From contig CM057002.1 in assembly GCA_029891345.1 (NCBI GenBank), positions 60,068,777 to 60,132,776 of the forward strand: a stretch of DNA of 64,000 nt, given 5' to 3'. The number at the start of each line of letters is the position of its first letter. The first letter of the stretch is position 1. The notes beneath the pieces were generated by a model, which did no database searches, had not been told where the DNA came from, and worked only from the letters and a program-made list of their open reading frames with translations. This DNA comes from Dryococelus australis (taxonomy: Eukaryota > Arthropoda > Insecta > Phasmatodea > Phasmatidae). Below are positions 51,401 through 55,406 of this stretch, piece after piece. The position numbers were made by a program, and so were the translations under genes.

Positions 51401-51719
51401 TACGAAACATTTTCCTAGAATCCACGGAAAGTTCTGGCGAATTTACATTAAGACTGTTTATTGTAAAATCAACATGTCCGTTAATTTGATGGAAAATTCT
51501 AAACATTTTGTCTACCATCACTTTTCCATTAAATTAAGTTTTTTTTTTCAAAACTGTGGTGTTTTGTTGTGTGTACTCACCTGTATGGGAAGCCAATCGA
51601 GGAACCTGGGGTCGGGCTGTGTCCTGGACAATCTGAGAGGTTCCTTGGTTCTCGCCACGTACTGAGGTACAGCCAGACCTGAACCCAGCGTCTGCACCTT
51701 CGACTCTCCGCCTTCCGAC
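11834..51719 (-). CDS. PDE10A: PDE10-type cyclic nucleotide phosphodiesterase gene (partial, 11 exons found)
   Basis: Hydrolyses cAMP and cGMP to the 5'-monophosphates. The exons (high to low) are 51719-51581, 50091-49865, 45618-45388, 42349-42136, 36717-36515, 32417-32180, 23997-23839, 20709-20540, 17791-17680, 14878-14798 and 12412-11834. All have AG/GT borders and matching phases, giving 783 residues. Residues 1-121 hold the end of GAF-A and about 122-337 hold GAF-B, including [20 protein letters not shown] and a split NKFDE motif. The catalytic domain is about 338-631, with YHNWTH (general acid H390, metal H394), [10 protein letters not shown] (metal H428, D429), TASDL (metal D539) and the purine-binding glutamine Q591 with F594. 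PDE10 is preferred over PDE2, 5 and 11 because of KEIRFxxxxGIAGQVA, [24 protein letters not shown] and IPIPMMDR. The N-terminal exons are missing. A charged tail follows residue 631. Family assignment is from memory of vertebrate PDEs. Confidence 0.93.
12413..14302 (-). other. Intron 10, left part
   Basis: AT-rich intron sequence. It holds the 38-bp tandem repeat at 12981-13127 listed separately. No exon, RNA gene or further recognised repeat was seen. Confidence 0.7.
12981..13127. repeat. 38-bp tandem repeat, four copies
   Basis: Unit starting CTAAACATCGCATGCTAAAC and ending GTGTCGTTATAAA; the second copy lacks the first five bases. Confidence 0.95.
14303..14728. mobile_element. M1 element (MITE), orientation X
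   Basis: The inverted ends TAAAGGCTGTTCACTATAAA and CAGCGAACAGTCTGTATA flank a body with GAACCTTAGAAAAAAGTCAC and AAAAGTGTTAGGTAACCATT. It ends about 70 bp from the exon 10 donor. Confidence 0.88.
14798..14878 (-). CDS. PDE10A: PDE10-like exon 10 (IPIPMMDR segment and glutamine switch)
   Basis: Minus-strand exon of 81 bp, 27 codons, phase 0 at both ends. The acceptor is TTAACTTACAG|GGTGAT and the donor TCACAG|GTACGC. It encodes [17 protein letters not shown] and ends with the invariant purine-binding glutamine Q591, the last codon before the intron. GD.E....G..PIPMMDR separates PDE10 and PDE2 from PDE5 and PDE11. Too short to be seen as an open frame on its own. Confidence 0.93.
14879..17679 (-). 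other. Intron 9
   Basis: Intron between exons 9 and 10. It includes an open frame at 15407-15715 (minus) and overlapping frames around 16236-16729 (plus) that resemble no protein I know and lack splice context. No recognised transposon ends. A short TA microsatellite lies near 15835-15850. Confidence 0.6.
17680..17791 (-). CDS. PDE10A: PDE10-like exon 9 (third metal ligand)
   Basis: Minus-strand exon of 112 bp, codons 527-564. The acceptor is TTCTCTCACAG|GTTGCT and the donor GAACAG|GTAAAT. The text [16 protein letters not shown] holds metal ligand D539 (TACDL in vertebrate PDE10A). [14 protein letters not shown] follows, with phenylalanine F558 where human PDE10A has the selectivity-pocket tyrosine. 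The segment between R527 and TASDL is one or two residues longer than in vertebrate relatives. Confidence 0.93.
17792..20018 (-). other. Intron 8, part without recognised element
   Basis: AT-rich sequence. Near 18240-18300 is the text AACCCGACGTTGCCCGGAT, the kind of motif often found at the ends of arthropod repeats, but the element could not be bounded. Nothing else recognised. Confidence 0.5.
20019..20448. mobile_element. M1 element, orientation X
   Basis: Ends TAAAGGCTGTTCACGACAAA and TACCGTGAACAGCCTATA, with the same body as the 14.3 kb copy. It ends about 91 bp from the exon 8 donor. Confidence 0.9.
20540..20709 (-). CDS. PDE10A: PDE10-like exon 8 (catalytic domain, ILATDLA)
   Basis: Minus-strand exon of 170 bp, codons 471-526 plus two bases. 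The acceptor is AACTGTTGCAG|AAAGGA and the donor CACAG|GTGAAG. It reads [18 protein letters not shown], then [27 protein letters not shown] continues TILQQ from exon 7 exactly as in PDE10A. An M1 element ends about 90 bp past the donor. Confidence 0.93.
20710..23838 (-). other. Intron 7
   Basis: Contains the 24-bp minisatellite at 22055-22177. Open frames near 21138-21679 show no family resemblance. No bounded transposon was recognised. Confidence 0.55.
22055..22177. repeat. 24-bp minisatellite, about five copies
   Basis: Unit ACATCCCATCACATTCAAGT plus GGAA. Overlapping open frames in both strands are artefacts of the repeat. Confidence 0.93.
23839..23997 (-). CDS. PDE10A: PDE10-like exon 7 (HD metal-binding motif)
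   Basis: Minus-strand exon of 159 bp, 53 codons, phase 0 at both ends. The acceptor is TTTGTGCAG|GCTCTG and the donor CTTCAACAG|GTAGGT. It carries the PDE signature [10 protein letters not shown], matching HDx2Hx4N, with metal ligands H428 and D429. [18 protein letters not shown] follows, the PDE10-type form of the sequence after the signature. Introns 6 (8.2 kb) and 7 (3.1 kb) flank it. Confidence 0.96.
24073..24099. repeat. Long A run
   Basis: An adenine run of more than 20 bases, about 75 bp upstream of exon 7 on the minus strand. It could be a retroposon tail, but no matching body was identified. Confidence 0.7.
24182..24823 (+). repeat. Duplicated unit DU, copy 1 (with short conserved open frames)
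   Basis: About 640 bp shared with 54119-54757 in opposite orientation, close to 90% identical by eye. It contains a 54-codon ATG frame at 24565-24729 ([18 protein letters not shown] to the stop after KLHMIE) and an upstream ~55-codon frame at 24182-24352 with [17 protein letters not shown]-run interrupts the middle. Neither frame resembles a family I know. Differences between the two copies mostly change the amino acid, which argues against recent selection on the protein. Confidence 0.75.
24824..26845 (-). other. Intron 6, left part
   Basis: AT-rich sequence between the 24.2-24.8 kb duplicate and the first M2 copy. Short open frames are present but nothing recognisable. Confidence 0.5.
26846..27278. 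mobile_element. M2 element (MITE)
   Basis: Ends TATAATCCAATCACGGTTAC and ACCACGAATAGACTATA, with body motifs CTACACTTTTCTGAAGCCC-like and TATAAAACGCTTGTGA. It directly abuts the next M1 copy. Confidence 0.85.
27280..27708. mobile_element. M1 element, orientation X
   Basis: Ends TAAAAGCTGTTCACGATAAA and TATAGTGAACAGCCTATA. It lies head to tail with the M2 copy ending at 27278. Confidence 0.88.
27709..29106 (-). other. Intron 6, middle part
   Basis: Includes T-rich low-complexity tracts near 28495 and 28890. Nothing recognisable as exon or element. Confidence 0.5.
29107..29530. mobile_element. M1 element, orientation Y
   Basis: Starts TATAGGCTGTTCACGGTAAA. The body is the reverse of the X copies (GAAAGCCCTACTTGAG, later CTAAGGTTCATTTCTTAAGT). 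The right end is decayed. Confidence 0.85.
29575..29725. repeat. Dispersed GC-rich repeat, copy 1
   Basis: Contains GCAGTGTCGCCCTTATCGCT and CTTCTCGGCCTCAAACGCGG, resembling GTGTCGCCCGTATAGCTCTC and CTTCTTGACCTCGGACGCGG at 49675-49720. Family unknown. Confidence 0.5.
29974..30334. mobile_element. M1 element, orientation Y, right end lost
   Basis: Starts TATAGATTGTTCACGATAAA. The body matches M1 until CATG at 30334, where another M1-type end begins, so the last ~60 bp are missing. Confidence 0.8.
30335..30470. mobile_element. M1 short variant, truncated
   Basis: Starts TATAGGCTGTTCAAGGTAAA and continues as the 47.5 kb short variant (CCACCGCACTCGGAAGTTGA). It is cut off at the start of the next element. 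Confidence 0.75.
30473..31088. mobile_element. MITE with ends GTTTACAAC..CCCGTCGCGTCCG
   Basis: The left end GGATTTACAACAGCCCGTCG continues CGTCCGTCCG. The right end GGACGCGACGGGTCGTTGTA is its inverted copy. Extra CGTCCGT motifs lie just inside both ends. No coding capacity. Confidence 0.8.
31696..32127. mobile_element. M2 element
   Basis: Ends TATAATCCATTCACGGTTAC and AAACCGTGAATGGACTGA, the same family as 26846-27278. It ends about 53 bp past the exon 6 donor. Confidence 0.9.
32180..32417 (-). CDS. PDE10A: PDE10-like exon 6 (catalytic domain, general-acid histidine)
   Basis: Minus-strand exon of 238 bp, codons 338-417. The acceptor is TTTTTCCAG|CTACTAC and the donor TTGGAG|GTATGT. It holds [20 protein letters not shown] with general-acid H390 and metal ligand H394, then [14 protein letters not shown]. 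The join to exon 7 keeps exactly the spacing between FTxLE and CHDLDH seen in vertebrate PDE10A. It is squeezed between a SINE-A about 28 bp upstream and an M2 element about 53 bp downstream. Confidence 0.94.
32443..32690 (-). mobile_element. SINE-A copy 2, head truncated
   Basis: Reverse of the SINE-A consensus: B box GGGTTCAATCCCCGG, then TTCGCAAGTGGGAATC and the 3' part with GAGCCGCCCAAATCTCTTCA. It lies about 28 bp upstream of the exon 6 acceptor. Confidence 0.85.
33033..33476. mobile_element. M1 element, orientation Y
   Basis: Ends TATAGACTGTTCACGGTCAA and TTTATCGTGAACAGCCTTTA, with the typical M1 body. Confidence 0.9.
33577..33960. mobile_element. MITE with ends CATAGACTAAAGA
   Basis: CATAGACTAAAGACGAGGTA on the left matches the inverted right end ACGTTATCTTTAGTCTATG. 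About 380 bp, no coding capacity. It sits inside the TCAGT-rich sequence noted at 3.5 kb, suggesting insertion into an older repeat. Confidence 0.7.
33961..35356 (-). other. Intron 5, part without recognised element
   Basis: AT-rich. Short frames near 34639-35221 have no resemblance to known proteins. Confidence 0.5.
35357..35600. mobile_element. M1 short variant
   Basis: Starts GTCTGTCCACGGTCAAGTGA and ends TTTACTGTGAATAGCCTATA. About 244 bp, consistent with an internally deleted copy. Confidence 0.75.
36079..36487. mobile_element. M1 element, orientation Y, next to exon 5
   Basis: Starts TACGGGCTATTCGCTGTAAA, with the body GAAAGCCCTGCTTAAGATCT, and ends AAAGTGCCCACTGTGAACAG. Its right end is about 27 bp from the exon 5 donor. 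Confidence 0.88.
36515..36717 (-). CDS. PDE10A: PDE10-like exon 5 (end of GAF-B, linker to catalytic domain)
   Basis: Minus-strand exon of 203 bp, codons 271-337 plus two bases. The acceptor is CGGTTGCAG|GAGGAC and the donor GACCA|GTGAGT. It begins with EDE, finishing the NKFDE motif, then has [18 protein letters not shown] and [18 protein letters not shown], the connecting helix to the catalytic domain. It is GC-rich in AT-rich surroundings. An M1 copy ends about 27 bp past the donor, and a 160-bp inverted-repeat element lies about 85 bp beyond the acceptor. Confidence 0.94.
36800..36965. mobile_element. Small MITE with inner ends CAGTCCGGACTAAG
   Basis: TTCAGTCCGGACTAAGG near 36820 matches the inverted CTTAGTCCGGACTGAGG near 36930. 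The match extends outward to TATTCGTA and TTAACGAAG. About 165 bp. Confidence 0.7.
37325..37430 (+). repeat. tRNA-like fragment, possible SINE head
   Basis: Contains an A-box-like TTGGTAGCTCAATGGTAACA and a B-box-like AAGTTCGAATCTC at tRNA spacing. No acceptor stem pairs, so it is not a functional tRNA. Confidence 0.45.
37860..38300. other. Unexplained GC-rich block in intron 4
   Basis: A sharp GC-rich island in AT-rich surroundings, starting with CAACTGGCGCCGACTCAG. Three short frames cross it, none similar to anything known. It could be part of an LTR element, but no repeat pair was found. Confidence 0.4.
38301..39146 (-). other. Intron 4, unrecognised stretch
   Basis: Very AT-rich with several polyadenylation-like AATAAA motifs. 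No gene or bounded element. Confidence 0.5.
39147..40613. mobile_element. Foldback element FB copy 2, interrupted by a Helitron
   Basis: The left arm from TTAAGGTTGAAGTAAAGCAA and the right arm ending AGCTGCTTTACTTCAACCTTAA are the same arms as in the 7.06 kb copy. The 680-bp Helitron at 39459-40137 occupies the centre. Confidence 0.85.
39459..40137 (+). mobile_element. Non-autonomous Helitron, canonical termini
   Basis: Begins TC and ends CCGCTAG, inserted between A (39458) and T (40138) as Helitrons do, without target duplication. Internal text ACGGCTGGACCGATTTTGAT and the terminal GTCTGTCGGGTCCGCTAGT are typical of arthropod Helitrons. A TA microsatellite follows the 5' end. No replicase coded. 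Confidence 0.85.
40911..41696. mobile_element. Two adjoining M7-type elements (hAT-like MITEs)
   Basis: First unit starts TAGAGACCTGAAGAATTCGC. The second starts at about 41118 with GAGACGTGAGAAATTCGCGG and runs to AACTCGGGAATTTTCC near 41690. Shared body motifs are TTGGTCCACACGGTGTTTGA and GAGTCTAGCCTGCAGGTA. Confidence 0.7.
41709..42115. mobile_element. M1 element, orientation X, next to exon 4
   Basis: Starts TAAAGGCCGTTCACGATAAA and ends GTGCTCGTTTTACGGTGAAC. It ends about 20 bp from the exon 4 donor at 42136. Confidence 0.9.
42136..42349 (-). CDS. PDE10A: PDE10-like exon 4 (GAF-B ligand-binding core)
   Basis: Minus-strand exon of 214 bp, codons 199-270. The acceptor is GTGCGCAG|GTTCCCG and the donor CTCAAG|GTAACG. 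It carries [38 protein letters not shown] and SILCMPIF, followed by the NK (N262, K263) of the NKFDE motif. In vertebrate PDE10A the GAF-B domain binds cAMP, and the conserved core suggests the same here. An M1 element ends about 20 bp past the donor. Confidence 0.95.
42452..42884 (-). mobile_element. SINE-B copy, interrupted by an M7 element
   Basis: The reverse strand reads a tRNA-like head with B box GGTTCGAGTCCCGGGC-like, then TTAATTTAAGTTAGGTT. After the M7 insertion it continues GCCATCCCCTGCTAAGCTT and AAAAAGCCCTTCACGATAC. The same order occurs uninterrupted at 46070-46251. Confidence 0.8.
42544..42794. mobile_element. M7 element nested in SINE-B
   Basis: Ends TAGGGATAGGAACATTTCGC and CGCGAAATTATCCTATCCCTA are inverted copies. 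Compared with the intact SINE-B, it splits the TTAGGTT...TTATAAG region. Confidence 0.8.
42890..43440. mobile_element. M4 element, truncated
   Basis: Shares ATTTTATCAAATAATTTTGA, GTGTCACACTGTCAAAT and CTGATTGGCTGAGACCGTCA in the same order with 51743-52302. The right end is cut by SINE-A. Confidence 0.75.
43441..43650 (+). mobile_element. SINE-A copy 3, 5' truncated
   Basis: Starts inside the body (TCACTCGCGGATTTTCGCAC) and runs to GAGCCGCCGGAATCTCTTCA. It contains a C-run of the kind seen in other copies. Confidence 0.8.
43660..44215 (+). other. Possible LTR fragment
   Basis: GC-rich left part with a TATA box in GACTATATAAACGG (near 43760), then an AT-rich part with AATAAATAAT near 44080. 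The arrangement resembles an LTR, but no second LTR, primer site or coding region was found. Confidence 0.3.
44582..44652 (-). repeat. tRNA-like segment inside M3
   Basis: The reverse strand has an A-box-like GATGTAATGAATGGCGC and a B-box-like ATGGTTCGCGCCC at tRNA spacing. The same segment occurs in the M3 copy at 60120-60190. Stem pairing looks incomplete, so a working tRNA is unlikely. Confidence 0.6.
44785..45204. mobile_element. M2 element nested in M3
   Basis: Ends TATAGTCCATTCACGGTTTC and AACAGTGAATGGACTATA. The uninterrupted M3 at 60.3 kb reads GGGATTTTCCACTACCATGT across the site, showing clean insertion at TA. Confidence 0.9.
45388..45618 (-). CDS. PDE10A: PDE10-like exon 3 (start of GAF-B)
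   Basis: Minus-strand exon of 231 bp, codons 122 (completed) to 198 plus two bases. The acceptor is TTTGCAG|GTCAATC and the donor GATCAG|GTGAGG. Residues [20 protein letters not shown] and [20 protein letters not shown] are classic GAF-B start sequence. An acidic, serine-rich insert ([15 protein letters not shown]) sits before TPKEIR, where vertebrate PDE10A has a shorter EEKEGK segment. An M3 element ends about 52 bp beyond the donor. Confidence 0.93.
45743..45984. mobile_element. M7 element with 8-bp target duplication
   Basis: Ends TAGAGACCTGAAGAATTCGC and CGAATTTTTCAGGTCTCTA. Flanked by CTTATTCC at 45735-45742 and 45985-45992. An 8-bp duplication with such ends indicates the hAT superfamily. 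Confidence 0.9.
46070..46251 (+). mobile_element. SINE-B (tRNA-derived), complete copy
   Basis: The tRNA-like head GTTCCGTGGCGCAGTCTGTT with B box GGGTTCGAATCCCGGG is followed by TTAATTTAAGTTAGG, TCATCCCCTGCTAAGC and a tail with CCCTTTACAATACAATAC. Confidence 0.85.
46301..46513. mobile_element. M7 element
   Basis: Ends TAGGGATAGGAAAATTTC and GAAATTTCCCTATCCCTA. The flanking 8-mers CTTATTGT and CTCGTTGC agree at five positions, an eroded target duplication. Confidence 0.8.
47056..47290. mobile_element. M1 short variant, reversed
   Basis: Starts TAGGCCATTCACGGTGAAGT and ends TAACGTGAACAGCCTTTA. The body is the reverse of the 47.47 kb copy (GTCAATAAATATATTTTATT, CGAGTCCGGTGGAATA). Confidence 0.85.
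47473..47712. mobile_element. M1 short variant
   Basis: Starts TATAAGCTGTTCACGGTAAA and ends TTTACCGTGAATGGCCTATA. The body has ATTCCACCGCACTCGGAAGT. It forms an inverted pair with the copy at 47056-47290. Confidence 0.88.
47713..48149 (-). other. Intron 2, unrecognised stretch
   Basis: No recognisable gene or repeat borders. Confidence 0.5.
48150..48344 (-). mobile_element. SINE-A copy 4
   Basis: Reverse strand starts GGGGCCGCGGTGGCTGAGCG, then GGATTAGATCCCCGCGGCC and TTTGCAAGTGGGAATCATGC, ending in ATGCTCCATACTCACCTCG. Confidence 0.88.
48834..49030 (+). mobile_element. SINE-A copy 5
   Basis: Starts GGGGGCCACGGTGTTGTAGT and carries CGGATTTTCACATTTGGGAA, CGGCGCTGCTCCATACTCAC and ACCCCGATGTTAAGGTGGCC. 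Confidence 0.85.
49380..49456. repeat. Near-perfect 77-bp palindrome
   Basis: Two 38-39 bp arms meet at TATATATATA. The left arm has GCACCCCTAGCTTTATATA; the right arm differs by one base (GGGGCGCA) and by one base in the T run. It would form a strong cruciform or RNA hairpin. Confidence 0.95.
49610..49725. repeat. Dispersed GC-rich repeat, copy 2
   Basis: Related to 29575-29725 through GTGTCGCCC..TAT..GCTC and GCTTCT..CCTC..ACGCGG. Type unknown. Confidence 0.5.
49865..50091 (-). CDS. PDE10A: PDE10-like exon 2 (end of GAF-A and linker helix)
   Basis: Minus-strand exon of 227 bp, codons 47-121 plus two bases. The acceptor is GGTTGCAG|GGGGAC and the donor GTCAA|GTTAGT. The text [18 protein letters not shown] is the last strands of GAF-A, and [15 protein letters not shown] followed by [12 protein letters not shown] is the long linker helix to GAF-B. 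It matches the vertebrate PDE10A region with ANLAWASVAIH and LNDFLLDVSK. An M1 fragment starts only about 9 bp upstream of the acceptor. Confidence 0.9.
50101..50220. mobile_element. M1 fragment (one end), next to exon 2 acceptor
   Basis: Starts AGTCCGTCCACGATCAAGTG and follows M1 orientation X through GAACCTTAGAAAAAAGTCAC to CCCAGTAAAGTTGGTAACGA, then stops. About 9 bp separate it from the first base of exon 2. Confidence 0.85.
50869..50940 (+). repeat. tRNA-like SINE head fragment
   Basis: CCGGTGCATAGTTGGCTACA followed by the B-box-like GGGTTCGAGACCTGG. It is cut by the M7 element that follows. Confidence 0.5.
50941..51218. mobile_element. M7-like element
   Basis: TAGTGAGTTTTCGAGG on the left and the right end CGCGAAATTTCACTACCCCTA form inverted ends. 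The inner text is diverged. Confidence 0.65.
51581..51719 (-). CDS. PDE10A: PDE10-like exon 1 of those found (GAF-A, C-terminal half begins)
   Basis: Minus-strand exon of 139 bp. The donor is CATACAG|GTGAGTAC and the acceptor CTCGTAG|GTCGG. The first base completes a codon from an unseen upstream exon, and residues 1-46 follow. [18 protein letters not shown] is the GAF segment in which regulatory domains carry xTKxPL...DPRF. The acceptor has a poor pyrimidine tract, and an M4 element begins about 25 bp further upstream, so the 5' border is less certain than the 3' border. Confidence 0.8.
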
Positions 51720-51742
51720 CTACGAGCAGCACGTGCTTGTGT

Positions 51743-52302
51743 TGAGCCCCTGTTCCACCATCAAGTATTTACGTTCAACTATATCTGACAACGAAATTTG
51801 AGGAAAAAAAAAACGGCTATAAAAATTTTCCTTCCACAAATTTTATCAAATAATTTTGAATGTGTTTGAATGTGTTACACTGTCAAATTTTTTTACTAGG
51901 AGACTAATTTGAATATTATTCTAAAACTATTTTCGTCGTGCGATATTACTTTTGTTTTTTCATTCGGTATATTACACGAAGAAATGTAAGTAATATTGTA
52001 AATTATTTTAGTTTCTTTATTAAATTAGAATTTTATTTATCAGGTATGTTTCCAGCGCAATTAATTTGACGTCCGTTTTTGTAGTGCGCGATTCTGATTG
52101 GCTGAGACCGTCAAACATCAAATAAATTTTACAACCGGAACAATTTTAAAATGTTTGGTGGAAACTGAAGCCATCCAAATTTCTCAGACAAAAATGGCGG
52201 CGTTTATGACGTTTCGATGACGTCATAACTGTCCAACTTTATTTGACCAAACTTATTGGAAGCAGTTTGACGGAAAAATTTGACATTGTGACAGGGGCTT
52301 AA
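51743..52302. mobile_element. M4 element, complete copy
   Basis: The left end TGAGCCCCTGTTCCACCATC matches the right end inverted (GACATTGTGACAGGGGCTTA). The body is shared with 42890-43440. Its left end lies about 24 bp upstream of the exon 1 acceptor. Confidence 0.8.
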
Positions 52303-52459
52303 GTCCATCATCGGACACACATATCTCATACCACAATCAACATTCTTATACGTTATTTATTAGTACACATTTTTGCATTCTAATAATTTCCCTCCTACAT
52401 TTATTTCGATGTTAAGTGTGTTTTTCCGTCACTGGCTCTATTTATAGGACGTTGATGGG

Positions 52460-52874
52460 TATATAAGCTGGTTGAAACTCAACCTTTGTAAAATTTCACT
52501 GCCCTTCCCTACGTAGGTATTTTAACGGGTACACTGAGTGACATGAGCCCAGTAAAGTTTGTAACGGCAGGGGAAAAAAAAGTAGTTCCATGCCTTAACG
52601 TTGAATTATACGTGTTAGTTTAAAATTTGTGAATACTATCAATTTATCAATTTTACTTTCTGTCTTTGTGATGCCTTTATGTGTCAAAATTCTGAAATTT
52701 GTAATATATTTACTTTTCAAATAATTTCACAGTTTCACATGACTGGCGCATGAATTAAGTGATCAGGCCCCTGGCAAATTTAATTTCACATATGGCGGAA
52801 TAATACACAATGGGCATATGAGTGGATGCTGAGCAGGGATTTCAAAAGTGTTCGCTTTATCGTGAACTGCCTTT
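52460..52874. mobile_element. M1 element, orientation X, diverged
   Basis: Starts TATAAGCTGGTTGAAACTCA and ends GTTCGCTTTATCGTGAACTGCC. The body has GAGTGACATGAGCCCAGTAA. Confidence 0.8.
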
Positions 52875-53317
52875 GTTTTGTTTTATGGGACACAGAGGAC
52901 AATTTTGTTTATATTCGATTATACGTTTACTTATATCTCCGGTATGTGAGGCTGCATCGACTTTATCACTACTTGTAAACATTTTGAGGTCTGCTAATAT
53001 TTATTGGCGGTTACGAGAAGCCAAAGGTGAGTCGTCTTTACACTCCACTAACCAGCGTCTTATTGGTCTGTAATTACCCAGGGGACGCTTACAATAGTTA
53101 CAAGTCCCATCATTGGCTAGACGTCAGCCAGTGAGTAGACAAACTGACGGTGCCCTAATTACAGAGACTTGCCAAGTGTCAATCAAGTTCATTTCGGTTA
53201 TAAGATCTAAACTAAATTATTCGTTCACGAAAATTAAAACACATTTAATCTTTGTGTTCATAGCAGACCGACATGAAAACCAGCGAAACAGTGAAAAAAT
53301 ATTCGTGCGAGTTTTAC

Positions 53318-53530
53318 GGGGACCCCCTGGTGATGCAGTGGTAGGACTACTAGCATCTCACCTAAGCGAACAGGGTTCGATTCCTGGCAGGGGCCCTCTC
53401 GGATTTTCGCATGTGGGAATCGTGCCACGCGATGCCCTCCCATATTCGCCCCCTTGCATTCCAGTGCTACACTATATCCACTCACCACGCTTCACCCTCA
53501 TCAGCTCTTAAGATATCTCGATGGTAAGTG
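53318..53530 (+). mobile_element. SINE-A copy 6
   Basis: tRNA-like head GGGGACCCCCTGGTGATGCA, B box GGGTTCGATTCCTGGC, then CGGATTTTCGCATGTGGGAA and CTCATCAGCTCTTAAGATAT. Confidence 0.85.
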
Positions 53531-54118
53531 CCACCCTAATACCTCCACTCCACTCAACTCGTGCAAGTTTTGTCTTCAAGCGCAGAGAAGCCGTCAGTCT
53601 ATCGTTGGCCGATACTCAAGGTGTTAAAATATTCTCAGATATATTAACAATTATTTTATTCCATTATTTCATCAGTTTATATATATTATTTATCTTTCTG
53701 CTTACTATTAGTTTTTCTAAATATCTTTTAAAGATTAATATGTAATAACCATTTTAGACCCTCGTCAATTTATGGTTACAGATGTTTAAAATAAGGCAAT
53801 ATTATGTTGCAATTTAATATCGTCGGCAGCAAACCAAGAAGGCTGTTTGGCTTGTTAACGTATGCTGAGAGAATTATATTTGAAGTGGTTTCCGCTGGTA
53901 TTGATACTACTGGTTTCACACACTCTGTAGTGGAAATTGAAAAAGCGCGTCATTATTAGTCTATTTGTATAATATGTTTCCACAGTGCCTCTCCATCCAT
54001 GCATACTTGTCAGTTGTGCACATGACTGTCAGAAAGAAAAACAAGCAACGCCTTCAAAGAGCTTGGACCGTAGTCGATAGTACAGGCCGACGCGAAGTCC
54101 CCAAAAAAATTAGATTTG
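53531..54118. other. Unrecognised stretch
   Basis: AT-rich, with no coding or repeat signal that I could identify. Confidence 0.5.
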
Positions 54119-54757
54119 TCTGTGTTGGGGACACGGCCGTTTGTTTTGGGTGAATACGTCTGCGTTGACGCGGTCGGACGCCTTGGTGTTTATTTTACGT
54201 TCCCGGCACCGCTTCACTCGATCATATGGGGTTTTATGGGTATCACTGGATTGCTTTTGAGATGCTCTTTCCAGCCGTATACGATTTCCGTGTTTCGACT
54301 TGGCTTTTTGACGAGTATAGGCCGACATTGTGTTAAGTTTTCTTCATTTTTTACATTAAACTCGTGCAATTCTGCCATGACCACGCCACACAAATGTTTT
54401 TATACACGCAGTCTATTGATCTTGACGAGAGCTGTCGATTTAAACCTAAACGAGCGTCGTAGCTTCGCCTAATCATAAGTTATACTACGCGGAAGTTATG
54501 AGACGCGACGAAACGAACTCAAAATTGCACCCCCCCCCCCTTTTCCACCAAAAAAAACCCTCCTCCACGCGTGATGCTTCACAGTCCACTCTCAACGTAA
54601 TATATTCTTTGATCCTTTGGCAATCGAGTGGAGTGACTGAATTTTGAATGTAGACGATAGATTCGGAGCTGCAATGCCAAACTCTATCCTCCGATTTTAT
54701 CATCGGATTTTCTGGATTGCCTCCCACTATGGTCGCAAAATTTAAAGACGTATTCAC
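54119..54757 (-). repeat. Duplicated unit DU, copy 2 (inverted relative to 24 kb)
   Basis: Counterpart of 24182-24823. It keeps the 54-codon frame at 54214-54378 with ATG and stop in the same places ([18 protein letters not shown] to KPHMIE). The upstream frame reads [17 protein letters not shown]-run sits where copy 1 has a G-run. Confidence 0.75.
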
Positions 54758-54975
54758 TTCAAAATGTGGTCCATGGTAGGATTTCTCAAATGAGTCGGTC
54801 TCCACTGACAGTAACGTTGTGCAGGTCTATATTAACGTCTTAAGTTAATTTGAGCATTTAAAAAGGTAACCATTGAATTGTGTACGATGTAGATAAGAGT
54901 AGAACTTACTAAATATTTTAGAGAAAAAATTTGCGTGAATTTCAGTTTCTGTTGGTCACCACATTGACATTGAGT

Positions 54976-55406
54976 GTAGTCTATTAGCCGTTTCCTTGCA
55001 CTTATTTAATCAAACCTTTGAAAAATTACCCCATATGTGTTATGACGTGTTTAGTTGCTTCCTAAATACGTCATCATCACAAGCGTGTTGTACTTCTGTT
55101 CACATAAAATTATCTCATTTTTGGTTAAATTGAAATGTTTTTATTTCAATTATAAATCATAGTATTTACTTTATAATTAATATAAATAAAAACAGTGAGA
55201 AGCCATGTATGTTGGTAAGACGTAGTGAAAAACAATTCGCATATAAAATATTATTACACCGGATCCACACGAATGCGGTGTGTTGTCCCTTTGGTGTAAT
55301 TCTGTATACTTGGTTAAGCTTTGTTTGCACGAGGCGGAGGAATATCTTGGAAGTAGAACTTTAGCAGGGCTTCATGAAAGTGTGAAGTAACAGCGAATGG
55401 ACTATA
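54976..55406. mobile_element. M2 element
   Basis: Decayed left end GTGTAGTCTATTAGCCGTTT; right end AACAGCGAATGGACTATA. The body GGAATATCTTGGAAGTAGAA matches other M2 copies. Confidence 0.8.

Noticed and set aside
11834-51719. PDE2, PDE5 or PDE11 identity
   Set aside because: The KEIRF...[18 protein letters not shown] and [11 protein letters not shown] combination and the IPIPMMDR with QVGF fit PDE10 better; PDE2 shares the GD.E..MMDR part only.
54116-54472. 118-residue plus-strand frame as a gene
   Set aside because: It is opposite to duplicated unit DU, and the 24 kb copy does not keep the same frame length or end.
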